Assembly (NCBI RefSeq): GCF_018224015.1
Contig: NZ_JAGPOT010000025.1
Span: 35,811 to 99,810 of the forward strand
Length of the DNA stretch: 64,000 nt
Reading direction: 5' to 3'
Source: Pseudarthrobacter albicanus
GTDB lineage: Bacteria; Actinomycetota; Actinomycetes; Actinomycetales; Micrococcaceae
The translations under genes were made by a program, and so were the position numbers. Of the stretch, positions 48,229-55,892 are shown piece by piece (the stretch's first letter is position 1; each line of letters starts with the position of its first letter). The notes beneath the pieces were generated by a model that had not been told where the DNA came from, searched no databases, and saw only the letters and a program-made list of their open reading frames with translations.

Positions 48229-49359
48229 ATGACAGTTCAGCTCGGCATGCCCCATCCCCGCGGGACAGCCATCCCCGGAACGGGCGCCTCCGCGCAGTCC
48301 GGGCGCCCGGCCGGCCTACCCGCCGGGCTTGTGGACCGCTACGGACGCCGTGCCACGGACATGAGGCTCTCACTCACGGACAAATGCAATCTGCGCTGCA
48401 CCTACTGCATGCCGGCCGAAGGCCTGGAGTGGCTGTCCAAGCAGGCAGTCATGTCGGCGGAGGAAATCGTCCGGATCGTGCGGATCGGCGTCGATATGCT
48501 GGGCGTGCGGGAGCTGCGGCTGACCGGCGGCGAACCGCTGGTCCGGGCCGACCTGCTGGACATCATCGCGGCCCTCCGCCAGGCCCACCCTGAACTGCCC
48601 ATTTCCATGACCACCAACGGCGTCGGCCTCGACAAGAAGGCCGCCGGGCTCAAGGCCGCGGGCCTCTCGCGGATCAACGTCTCGCTGGATTCCCTGCATG
48701 AGGAAACATTTGCCCAGCTGACCCGACGGCCTTTCCTGAACAAGGTCCTGGCCGGCGTGGACGCCGCCTGGGCCGCCGGGCTGGGTCCCGTGAAGCTCAA
48801 CGCCGTGCTGATGCGCGGGATCAACGACGCCGAGTCGCCGGCCCTGCTGGCGTGGGCCCTGGACCGCGGGTACGAGCTGCGCTTCATCGAACAGATGCCG
48901 CTCGACGCCGACCATGGCTGGACCCGCCGGAACATGATCACCGCCGCGGAGATCCGCCAACTGCTCTCCGCCGACTTCGTGCTGGGCCCGGATCCGCGGG
49001 CCCGCGACGGCGCCCCCGCCGAACGCTTCGAGGTCCGACGCCGGATGCCCGGTACCGCCGGGACCACCGGTCCCGTGCTGGGAACCGTGGGGATCATCGC
49101 CTCCGTCACCGAGCCCTTCTGTTCGGACTGCCGCCGCACCCGCATCACGGCGGAGGGCAAGATCATGAGCTGCCTGTTCTCGCGCGACGAGGTCGACCTG
49201 CTGGGGCTGCTGCGCGAGGGTGCCAGCGACGAACAGCTCGCCGGACGCTGGCAGGATGCCATGTGGATCAAGCCCAAGGCCCACGGCATGGACCACGTCG
49301 GACTGGATGCCCCGGACTTCGTCCAGCCGGACCGCAGCATGAGCGCCATCGGAGGCTGA
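48229..49359 (+). CDS. moaA: GTP 3',8-cyclase
   Basis: A 376-residue radical-SAM enzyme. The N-terminal cluster is CNLRCTYC, the C-terminal cluster lies in PFCSDCRRTRITAEGKIMSC, and the protein ends in IGG, the essential GG tail. It makes the first pterin intermediate from GTP. The TAGCCT word twelve bases before the ATG could be the -10 of a leaderless transcript. Divergent from the molybdoenzyme gene, 164 bases apart. Confidence 0.96.
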   Translation: MTVQLGMPHPRGTAIPGTGASAQSGRPAGLPAGLVDRYGRRATDMRLSLTDKCNLRCTYCMPAEGLEWLSKQAVMSAEEIVRIVRIGVDMLGVRELRLTGGEPLVRADLLDIIAALRQAHPELPISMTTNGVGLDKKAAGLKAAGLSRINVSLDSLHEETFAQLTRRPFLNKVLAGVDAAWAAGLGPVKLNAVLMRGINDAESPALLAWALDRGYELRFIEQMPLDADHGWTRRNMITAAEIRQLLSADFVLGPDPRARDGAPAERFEVRRRMPGTAGTTGPVLGTVGIIASVTEPFCSDCRRTRITAEGKIMSCLFSRDEVDLLGLLREGASDEQLAGRWQDAMWIKPKAHGMDHVGLDAPDFVQPDRSMSAIGG

Positions 49360-49366
49360 AACACCT

Positions 49367-49633
49367 GTGCACGTACGTTACTTCGCTGCCGCGCGCGCTG
49401 CCGCCGGGAAGGAAGAGGAACTCTTCGACCTGGCCGACGGCGCCACCATGGCCTCGCTCGTGGCGGCGATCCTCGCCGTCGATCGGCCCGAACCCCCGGC
49501 CGGGACACCGCCGCTGGCCCGCATCCTGTCCCGCTCCAGCTTCCTGCTCAACGAGGTCGCCGTGCGTGGCCAAACAGCCACGCTGAAGCCGGACGACGTC
49601 GTCGACGTCCTGCCGCCGTTTGCCGGCGGCTAA
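49367..49633 (+). CDS. moaD: Molybdopterin synthase sulfur carrier subunit (MoaD)
   Basis: An 88-residue ubiquitin-fold protein that starts [20 protein letters not shown] and ends DVLPPFAGG; the GG tail is thiocarboxylated to deliver sulfur. The GTG at 49367 is seven bases after the moaA stop, so the two are cotranscribed. Confidence 0.93.
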   Translation: MHVRYFAAARAAAGKEEELFDLADGATMASLVAAILAVDRPEPPAGTPPLARILSRSSFLLNEVAVRGQTATLKPDDVVDVLPPFAGG

Positions 49634-49732
49634 GGCGCCCAGCTATACCGTGCCAGGCAGCGCAGGCCTACCATGGCAGTGTCTGCGCAGCACAAGCATG
49701 ATACGCACGGTCAGCCAGAAGGAGACAAGGGC

Positions 49733-50014
49733 ATGTTCACCCTGCAGATTGAGCATGGAATCAAGGACTTCGGGACGTGGAAAGCGGCCTTCGACCGGGA
49801 TCCCGTCAACCGCGCTGCCTCGGGGGTGCTGGCGCACCGCATCAGCCGCCCGGTGGACGATCCAAACTATGTTCTCGTTGAACTCGATTTCGATCAGCGC
49901 AGCCAGGCGGAGGCCCTCCTGGAAAACCTTCAGTCCAAGGTCTGGAACTCCCCCGAGGCCGCCCCTGCTCTCCAGGGATCTCCGAAGACCAGAATCCTGG
50001 AATCGGCAGCCTGA
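49733..50014 (+). CDS. Small ABM-like dimeric alpha/beta-barrel protein
   Basis: A 93-residue protein, MFTLQIEHGIKDFGTWKAAF onward, resembling cyclase/monooxygenase-type ferredoxin-fold proteins (DUF/ABM superfamily). AAGGAGACAAGG before the ATG at 49733 fixes the start; longer in-frame starts lack one. Function unknown. It follows moaD with a 99-base gap but probably has its own promoter. Confidence 0.6.
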   Translation: MFTLQIEHGIKDFGTWKAAFDRDPVNRAASGVLAHRISRPVDDPNYVLVELDFDQRSQAEALLENLQSKVWNSPEAAPALQGSPKTRILESAA

Positions 50015-50105
50015 GCACGCCGGACCACTCTGGACGTCCGTGGGCCTGTGGCAATTGAACTGGCCTTTGAGCTTCTGTAACAGACCTCGGCACTGCTCCG
50101 GAGCG

Positions 50106-50429
50106 TCAGCCGGCGCTCCCCGACGTCACGGCCGTGACCTCAACCAGGACCTCGTGGATGGCCATCTTCCCGAGCAGTTTGACCCCGGCGTCATCCCTGG
50201 CCTCCGTGCGTTCCGGAGCCGGATAGGAAACCTCGATGAACCGCTCGGCGTTTTCCTTGGTCTCGAACACGAGCGAGCTGTGGTTGCATTGCTCACTCAG
50301 GTTTCGCGTGAAGCGCGCGCTGACGAACCCGGGCAGAGTCGTGATGAACGGTATGACACTCGCTTCCAGACCGGCCATCCACTCCGCCTGGCCACCCGGC
50401 ACACTCCACATTGCATCGACTGCGTACAT
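50106..50429 (-). CDS. Small ABM-like protein divergent from a TetR gene
   Basis: A 107-residue protein, MYAVDAMWSVPGGQAEWMAG then FITTLPGFVSARFTRNLSEQ and VFETKENAERFIEV, which looks like the antibiotic biosynthesis monooxygenase fold (putative). It is divergently transcribed from the TetR gene, with a perfect 16-bp palindrome between them, so it is the likely target of that regulator. Confidence 0.6.
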   Translation of the reverse strand: MYAVDAMWSVPGGQAEWMAGLEASVIPFITTLPGFVSARFTRNLSEQCNHSSLVFETKENAERFIEVSYPAPERTEARDDAGVKLLGKMAIHEVLVEVTAVTSGSAG

Positions 50430-50513
50430 TGCCCTCTCCTTGCTGGCGGCCCGGCTTGCCGCCGATTTCCGTGAATTTCAAATGGTTGGCCCACTAGTCA
50501 ATTTCATTAGTGA

Positions 50514-50529
50514 CACTCACTAGTGAGTG
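50514..50529. promoter_or_regulatory. Palindromic operator between ABM-like and TetR genes
   Basis: CACTCACTAGTGAGTG is a perfect 16-bp palindrome. Nearby half-words ACTAGTCA and TTAGTGAC are related. Position and symmetry fit a TetR-family operator controlling both divergent genes. Confidence 0.75.
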
Positions 50530-50552
50530 ATACTGATAATGTGATCCACATC

Positions 50553-51251
50553 ATGGAGGAAGTCAATAGCCACGAGAAGCCCAGCCGCCGCGACCGCGCC
50601 AAGGCCACGCGCGTGACGATCCTGCGTGCTGCCAAAGAGGAATTCGCAACCGCCGGCTACCACGGTGCCACGATGGCTTCTATCGCGGCACGCGCGGGCG
50701 TGGCCGTACAGACGGTCCACTTCGTCTTCCATACCAAAGGCGAGCTGCTGGGCGCTGTCGTCGACCACAGCGTGGAGGGAGAGGATTCCGTGCCGCCGCC
50801 TCTGAGTGACTGGTTCATTGCGGCCGAAGCCGAACCCGACGCCCGCGATGCGCTGCGCCATTTCATTCGTGGGAGCAGCACGATCATGGCCGGGGCCAGC
50901 GCCCTGAACGACGTGGTCCGGGCGGCGGCCCGATCGGATCCGGATGCCGAGGCCAATTTCCGCCGCGTCGAGCGGCTCCGGACCGAGTCCTACGTCAAGT
51001 TTCTGAACAGCATCCTGGCCAAGGGTGAGCTCCGCGCGGATGTCGACGGGGCCAAGGCTGTGGACATCCTCCTGGTGATGCTAAGCCCCCGCACGTACCT
51101 GGGCCTGGTGGAAGACAGGGGCTGGACACCGGAGCAGGCCATTGACTGGTTGGCGGATGCCGTGCCGGGCCTGATCTTTGCCGACACGCAGCCAGGAGGC
51201 GGCACTGTCCCTCGACGGGAATCCGGCCCAAATCGACGTCCGCACACTTAG
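50553..51251 (+). CDS. TetR/AcrR family regulator
   Basis: A 232-residue repressor with an N-terminal helix-turn-helix, TRVTILRAAKEEFATAGYHG then ATMASIAARAGVAVQTVHFV. The C-terminal half is a ligand/dimer domain. The ATG at 50553 leaves the palindrome at 50514-50529 upstream; the GTG at 50523 would put it inside the gene. It may repress itself and the divergent ABM-like gene. Ligand unknown. Confidence 0.85.
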   Translation: MEEVNSHEKPSRRDRAKATRVTILRAAKEEFATAGYHGATMASIAARAGVAVQTVHFVFHTKGELLGAVVDHSVEGEDSVPPPLSDWFIAAEAEPDARDALRHFIRGSSTIMAGASALNDVVRAAARSDPDAEANFRRVERLRTESYVKFLNSILAKGELRADVDGAKAVDILLVMLSPRTYLGLVEDRGWTPEQAIDWLADAVPGLIFADTQPGGGTVPRRESGPNRRPHT

Positions 51252-51709
51252 ACGCGGCGGCAGACTGTCGTCATGAAGGGCTTGAACTCGCTCGCCTTGC
51301 CCAGCCGGAGCCCGGCGGAGTGCGTTAGCACGCCGTCGTCCACCCGGAAGGTGTGCCGCGCGGTGCCGTGATCGCTGCGCCGTTCCAGTGTGAGCGTACC
51401 GCCCTGCCAGCTGGCGCGCGCGGGGCGCTCGGGCGGCAGCCCCATGCTATTAACGTGATACCAGAGGATGTCCGGGCGGTCCGGGTCCACAGTGAAGACA
51501 CCATGCCCCTCGGAGAGGGTCCCATCAGCGTCGATGTGGCGGTAGCCATGAGTGACGGCCAGTCCGGCGGCGGCGCGGCTGAACGTCACCTCGACCGCTG
51601 CTGTCCGTGCCGGGCCCCACGGTGAGGCCGCCCACTCCGTAGTGCCGGCCCAGCGTCCCAGGAAAGCCTCAAGTGCCTCGTGTGCACTGCCTGGCAACGG
51701 CCGGTCCAT
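51248..51709 (-). CDS. DUF1579-like protein
   Basis: A 153-residue protein with ALEAFLGRWAGTTEWAASPW and a pattern of beta strands (VTFSRAAAGLAVTHGYRHID, GVFTVDPDRPDILWYHVNSM, ASWQGGTLTLERRSDHGTAR) like DUF1579 and related lipocalin-like small proteins. Its stop overlaps the tetR stop by 3-4 nt, convergent. Function unknown. Confidence 0.65.
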   Translation of the reverse strand: MDRPLPGSAHEALEAFLGRWAGTTEWAASPWGPARTAAVEVTFSRAAAGLAVTHGYRHIDADGTLSEGHGVFTVDPDRPDILWYHVNSMGLPPERPARASWQGGTLTLERRSDHGTARHTFRVDDGVLTHSAGLRLGKASEFKPFMTTVCRRV

Positions 51710-51750
51710 GGTTCCTCCCGAATGACCCCGCCACCATCATCACGCCGGGC

Positions 51751-52220
51751 TGTGTGCGCTGTCTAGGTGAACCCAAACACGAGCCGGCCGGCACCTCCGA
51801 CGGAGACCAGTTCGCAGCACAGATCCAAACCGAACCAAGCGTCTCCCTCACCACCCTGTCTGGGGACGGCTTCCTGGGCCGCCACGCCCTCTGCCCGGAA
51901 CCGCGCCCGCCCGAGTGGGTGTTCCGGGAGGACGCCAGCGGGCACCTCTCCCGGGGTGTCTTCAACGCCCAGCGCCGCGGGTCCTTCCACTTCTGGCACG
52001 AATGGGCGATGATCCGGGCCCTGGAGACGAAGGATTCCACCTACGACGACTTTCCTTCGAAGACCAGGAGCACTGACGCAAGCTGCTCAAGCGCACCCCC
52101 GACGAAGCCTGGCACCGGGGGCACCTTGCTGCAGGTCTTATCCTCTCGGGTGCCGACGGCTACTGGGGCCTGCGGGACAACCCGGGCGCCACGGTCATCG
52201 GGGCGACCGGCCAGGGCTAG
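51751..52220 (+). pseudogene. Broken hypothetical gene with a frameshift and a stop
   Basis: Frame one reads CVRCLGEPKHEP, then HALCPEPRPPEWVFREDASG and FHFWHEWAMIRALETKDSTYDDFPS. The reading must jump to another frame at about 52055-52065 to continue FEDQEH-stop-RKLLKRTPDEAWHRGHLAAG and GLRDNPGATVIGATGQG; a TGA replaces what is probably a Trp codon. Both lesions argue for decay. Family not recognised; the start is not fixed, with a GTG near 51760 as one option. Confidence 0.55.
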
Positions 52221-52262
52221 GCCCGGTCTAGGCCGCAGGCAGATGGCCAGGTCCGCTTTCGC

Positions 52263-52667
52263 TCAACCCATGTCGACCGTGGGCGCGGTACCGTCGTCGA
52301 CAACAAAAACATCGACCATGAGGTTCTGCCCCCACCCTGCTCCTCTTTGGAACGTATCGATCCGAGTGACCGTAAATCGGATATAGCTTTCAGCCGTCTC
52401 GTTAACCATCACGGCGAACTGGTCCGGATATCTAAAATCGTTGTTGTCGAACTGCCTCGGCTGCAATAGAACGACCCGGGGGCTCGGCACCTTGAAGGGC
52501 GAGTCGGCGAACGTCGCCTTGACCGCCAGCGGCCTACCGCCCATCCATGGACCCACCCATGCATTCCCGTAAAGGAACATACCGCTCCTGACAAGGTCGG
52601 CGGAACCCGCGGGGCCAGAGGAGAGCTCAATCCGGACTTCTCTTTCTTCGGCTTCTAAGATTTCCAT
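52263..52667 (-). CDS. Hypothetical protein, possibly H-type-lectin-like
   Basis: A 134-residue acidic protein. The second half (FADSPFKVPSPRVVLLQPRQ, then FRYPDQFAVMVNETAESYIR and WGQNLMVDVFVVDDG) alternates strands and has the 'P.V.L' and aromatic spacing reminiscent of H-type lectins; this is a weak resemblance only. GAGG six bases before the ATG at 52667 supports the start. A decayed second copy of its C-terminus lies at 52895-53008. Confidence 0.6.
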   Translation of the reverse strand: MEILEAEEREVRIELSSGPAGSADLVRSGMFLYGNAWVGPWMGGRPLAVKATFADSPFKVPSPRVVLLQPRQFDNNDFRYPDQFAVMVNETAESYIRFTVTRIDTFQRGAGWGQNLMVDVFVVDDGTAPTVDMG

Positions 52668-52848
52668 GTCCACCCTCGATTCCTTCGTCGTCCCGGCACT
52701 ACGGGCCAGAACGGAGTGAGTTGTCGTGGATGAGGGTCCTCGTGCGCGATGGCCTTGTCAACACTTCACGGAAGTTCGCTTCTGCCACTCATAGAAGGGC
52801 ATGACTCAAGCACGCCAACCCGCAGGCATCCCGACCCGCGGCCAATAT

Positions 52849-52866
52849 CCCCCCCCCCCCCCCCCC
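52849..52866. repeat. Homopolymeric tract of 18 C
   Basis: An uninterrupted run of 18 cytosines in an intergenic stretch (52668-52894) that shows no gene. Such tracts slip in length; assembly length may be approximate. Confidence 0.85.
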
Positions 52867-52894
52867 GACATCGGCCCCATTCGCCTTTGAGTCC

Positions 52895-53008
52895 TCAGTC
52901 CACGATGGGTTCTTTACCGTCGTCGATTACCAAAACGTCGATCAGGAGGTACCCGGATACCGCTACGCTCTGAGCGTCAGGGTTCCTGGTCCTCATTATC
53001 GTGTTCCT
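52895..53008 (-). pseudogene. Decayed second copy of the H-lectin-like protein C-terminus
   Basis: The minus strand reads TRTRNPDAQSVAVSGYLLID then VLVIDDGKEPIVD-stop, aligned with TVTRIDTFQRGAGWGQNLMV then DVFVVDDGTAPTVD of the gene at 52263-52667. Only about 35 codons remain and no start or N-terminal half is seen. Confidence 0.6.
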
Positions 53009-53180
53009 GCTCGTTGCCTCACTCGCCGTGTCCATTCAGGTATTCAGGGCCCGGAAATGGGCACCAGCCAGCGCTGATGTCACGTCACCCGCCGGGCCGG
53101 GCGATGGCGCACCGGAAGCAGCGGGCGCCAGTTCAGGGCCGGATCATACGGACCTGGCCTCCGTGTCCTCGCCGGGGTAA
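53001..53180 (+). CDS. Small single-helix membrane peptide (doubtful)
   Basis: From a GTG at 53001 the frame gives VFLLVASLAVSIQVFRARKW, one membrane helix with a basic flank, then a Pro/Gly/Ala/Ser tail ending at TAA 53178-53180 (59 residues). A stop codon lies shortly upstream in frame, so an N-terminal part may have been lost. No SD was seen. It overlaps the decayed copy on the other strand. It may be a remnant. Confidence 0.3.
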   Translation: MFLLVASLAVSIQVFRARKWAPASADVTSPAGPGDGAPEAAGASSGPDHTDLASVSSPG

Positions 53181-53375
53181 TGGTCACGCTGCTGGCAACC
53201 GGCAGGCGAAACCGAGGTCGGTGAGCTCTCCGGTCAGGATCCTTTGTGCAGGAGTGGTGTCCCTACGTCGCAGGCATTGAACGCCCAGTCGGCCCGTGTT
53301 ACGGCCCCCGACGCTCCGCTGCCAGATCCGCCCATACGATTGGGTGTCAACTCGCACTTTTACCAATGGGGACCC

Positions 53376-54002
53376 ATGAAATTAAGCTATGCCCTCCCGC
53401 TGCTCGCTGCCTCAGCACTTCTGCTCGCCGGCTGCTCTAGCAGCGCCCAGGCCGAAGCCCAGCCCACGCTCTCGGTGGCGCCAGCCCAGACGTCTACGCC
53501 CACGCCCTCGCCCAGCTCCAGTCTCGTCACCAACGCCCACGGCAACATCCCGAAGAAGGTCGGAGAGCTGGGCGGGGCCGGCGGAACATCGATGACCGAT
53601 GCCGCCCTGAAATTCAAACCCACTTCGATCCAGCCCATCACGTGCGACGCCCCGTACTCCGACAAGCCAGTCGGCACCGCCTTGGCGGTGGCCATCGAGG
53701 TCGAAACATCCGCTGACTTCAAGGGCGGCCTGAACGTCAACGGCGCGCCTGGCCTGACCAGTTTCGACGCCCACTACTGGAAGGGGTACGCCGCCAACGG
53801 GACCCGCATGAACAAGATCGACACGATTGCCGCCCAACGTTGCTTGGCGGACGAGAGCCGTCTGCTGCCCAACAGCATCGGCATGGGCGAGAAAGCCACC
53901 GGCATCGTGGTCCTCGAGGTCACCACGCCCACCGGCAGCATCGCCTATGACGGCGCCGGAATGATCAGCGGTGGATGGGAATGGGAGTATCCGGCCAAGT
54001 AG
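53376..54002 (+). CDS. Lipoprotein
   Basis: A 208-residue protein with a typical lipoprotein signal: MKLSYALPLLAASALLLAGC with the lipobox LAGC, so Cys20 is the lipidation site. A Ser/Thr/Pro linker (residues 21-50) leads to a folded domain that has two Cys in ITCDAPYS and AAQRCLADE, perhaps forming a disulfide. No family recognised. The region just upstream (53181-53375) shows no gene. A terminator follows at 54024. Confidence 0.8.
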   Translation: MKLSYALPLLAASALLLAGCSSSAQAEAQPTLSVAPAQTSTPTPSPSSSLVTNAHGNIPKKVGELGGAGGTSMTDAALKFKPTSIQPITCDAPYSDKPVGTALAVAIEVETSADFKGGLNVNGAPGLTSFDAHYWKGYAANGTRMNKIDTIAAQRCLADESRLLPNSIGMGEKATGIVVLEVTTPTGSIAYDGAGMISGGWEWEYPAK

Positions 54003-54023
54003 CCCGGTCCGGATGCAAGAAGG

Positions 54024-54062
54024 GCCCAGCCACGGTTCATTGCGGTGGCTGGGCGTTCTTGT
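54024..54062 (+). terminator. Rho-independent terminator after the lipoprotein gene
   Basis: GCCCAGCCAC pairs with GTGGCTGGGC (54045-54054) around an 11-base loop, followed by GTTCTTGT. Clear terminator for the plus strand. Confidence 0.85.
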
Positions 54063-54431
54063 AAAGAAGGCGTGCCCTAGGCGCCCCATCGGCGTAGCCA
54101 TAATCGGACCTTAACTACTTCGTGACGCGGACGGCATGCGGGGCAGTCACCGGGAACCTCACGTGGTTATAACAAAACATGCTTGACACAGCGAGTAACC
54201 CCGAGATGCATGCTTCCTCGGGGACTGGAGCAGTTCACTCGGTCTAATTCCCTCCGTTTTAGCGCTGGTGGCGGCAGCGCTTTTCTCAAGCGCAATTGCC
54301 ACTTAGCAACCAGGTGGAGCAGAGATCGTACCCATTTCTGCTACAAGCGGGCACTCGAGATCCGTCAGACTTCCCTTAGGGCTAACCGTTGCTCCCCCGG
54401 GGGGTGGCCCTACGTACCGCTAAGGTGCACG
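54063..54431. other. Gene-free stretch with lower GC
   Basis: About 370 bases between the lipoprotein terminator and the M16 protease stop. GC is visibly lower (for example ttataacaaaacatgcttgac). No tRNA cloverleaf, no SD-led gene and no repeat was found. A TTGACA-like word near 54184 has no clear -10 partner. It could be remnant DNA of a lost gene. Confidence 0.4.
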
Positions 54432-55775
54432 TCAGAGTCCGAAGGTTTCGCTTTCGTCGAACGGGCCGACGACGGTGACCGTGCGGGGGGCTGCGGCGAG
54501 CTCGCGGGCAAGTTCCTGGACCTCGGCCGCGGTCACGGCCTTGATCAGGCGCAGGGTCTCGTCGATGTCCTGGTATTCGCCGGACACCAGCTCGGCACGG
54601 CCCAGCCGGGACATCCGGGATCCGGTGTCCTCGAGGGCCAGCACGATGCCGCCGCAGAGCTGCCCCACGGCCTTGCGGAGCTCCTCCTCGGAAATGCCGC
54701 CCTCGGCCAGCTTGTCCAGCTCCGCGCCCAGGAGTTCGACGACCTGCCGGACCTTGGACGGCGTGCAGCCGGCGTACATGCCGAAGTAGCCGGCGTCGGC
54801 GTAGGAGGACGCAAAGGAGTAGGTCGAGTAGACGAGGCCGCGCTTCTCCCGGACCTCCTGGAACAGCCGGGAGGACATGCCGCCGCCGAGGACCGCGTTG
54901 AGGACGCTCATCACGAAGCGGCGGTCATCGGTGGCGACGAGCGAGGGGCAGCCCATGATGATGTTCGCCTGCTCGACCGGACGCTTGACCACATGCAGGC
55001 CCGCGGTGCCGGTGATGGACGCACGTTCGGTGGGGCGGCGCTGCACCGGCGTGGCGGCCGGCTCAAGGCTCCAGCCCGCGGCGTGGAGGGCCTCGACCAC
55101 GAGCCCGCAGACGACGTCGTGGTCCAGTCCCCCGGCCGCGGTGACGACCAGCTCGTCGGGCCGGTAGTAGCGGCGGTAGTGGTCCCAGACGGAGTCCCGG
55201 GCGACGGCGCGGATGGCGGCCGGGGTGCCCCCGATCGGACGGCCGAGCGGGTGCGTTCCGAGCACGGCGGCAACGAAGTGCTCGTGCGCGACGTCGGTGG
55301 GGTCGTCGCTGTCCATGGCGATCTCTTCGAGGATGACGTCGCGTTCCTGCTCCATCTCCTGCGGGTCAAGGACGGCGCCGGTGATCATGTCCGCGATGAC
55401 GTCGATCGCCATGGGCAGGTCGGTGTCCAGCACCCGGGCGAAGTAGCACGTGCTTTCCTTCGCGGTGGCCGCGTTCGATTCCCCGCCGACCTCGTCGAAG
55501 GCCGAGGCGATCTCCAGGGCGGTGCGGCGCTTCGTGCCCTTGAACAGGAGGTGTTCGAGGAAATGCGTGGAGCCATGCTGGCCGGGGGCCTCGTCGCGGG
55601 AGCCCACGGCGACCCAGAAACCGATGGTGGCCGAACGCTGGCCCGGCATGGCCTCGGTCAGCACGCGGACGCCGCCGGGCAGGACCGAGCGGCGCACCTC
55701 GGAACCGCCGTCGGCTCCGTGGATCAGGGTGTCAGCATGCTGGTTCTGCTCTAGCGGCAGGGGTACGACAGTCAT
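54432..55775 (-). CDS. M16 family zinc protease
   Basis: A 447-residue insulinase-type protease. The inverted zinc motif HFLEHLLFKGT (HxxEH) followed by a distal Glu in the SNAATAKESTCYFARV area are present, and the C-terminal half is the second non-catalytic M16 domain. The ATG at 55775 has GAAAGG six bases upstream. It lies just after pnp, as in many actinobacteria, and was long annotated as a processing-peptidase homologue; its physiological substrate is unknown. Confidence 0.9.
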   Translation of the reverse strand: MTVVPLPLEQNQHADTLIHGADGGSEVRRSVLPGGVRVLTEAMPGQRSATIGFWVAVGSRDEAPGQHGSTHFLEHLLFKGTKRRTALEIASAFDEVGGESNAATAKESTCYFARVLDTDLPMAIDVIADMITGAVLDPQEMEQERDVILEEIAMDSDDPTDVAHEHFVAAVLGTHPLGRPIGGTPAAIRAVARDSVWDHYRRYYRPDELVVTAAGGLDHDVVCGLVVEALHAAGWSLEPAATPVQRRPTERASITGTAGLHVVKRPVEQANIIMGCPSLVATDDRRFVMSVLNAVLGGGMSSRLFQEVREKRGLVYSTYSFASSYADAGYFGMYAGCTPSKVRQVVELLGAELDKLAEGGISEEELRKAVGQLCGGIVLALEDTGSRMSRLGRAELVSGEYQDIDETLRLIKAVTAAEVQELARELAAAPRTVTVVGPFDESETFGL

Positions 55776-55829
55776 CAAGGCCTTTCAGTAAACACGAGCC
55801 AAATCTGCCTGCCATCCTACCCTTTAACG

Positions 55830-55866
55830 GCGGCGGGGCCGGTGGATGATCCACCGGCCCCGCCGC
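55830..55866 (-). terminator. Hairpin terminator after pnp
   Basis: A 16-bp stem GCGGCGGGGCCGGTGG with its complement closes on a 5-base loop (55846-55850). It lies between the pnp stop and the M16 gene, so the two are probably separate transcripts. On the minus strand it is followed by CGTTAAAGG, without a strong T run. Confidence 0.75.
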
Positions 55867-55892
55867 TGCGTTCCGTGTTGCCGGCTACTTGG

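Noticed and set aside
54063..54431. tRNA or small RNA gene in the low-GC gap
   Set aside because: No cloverleaf or T-loop GTTCRANNC word with matching arms was found.
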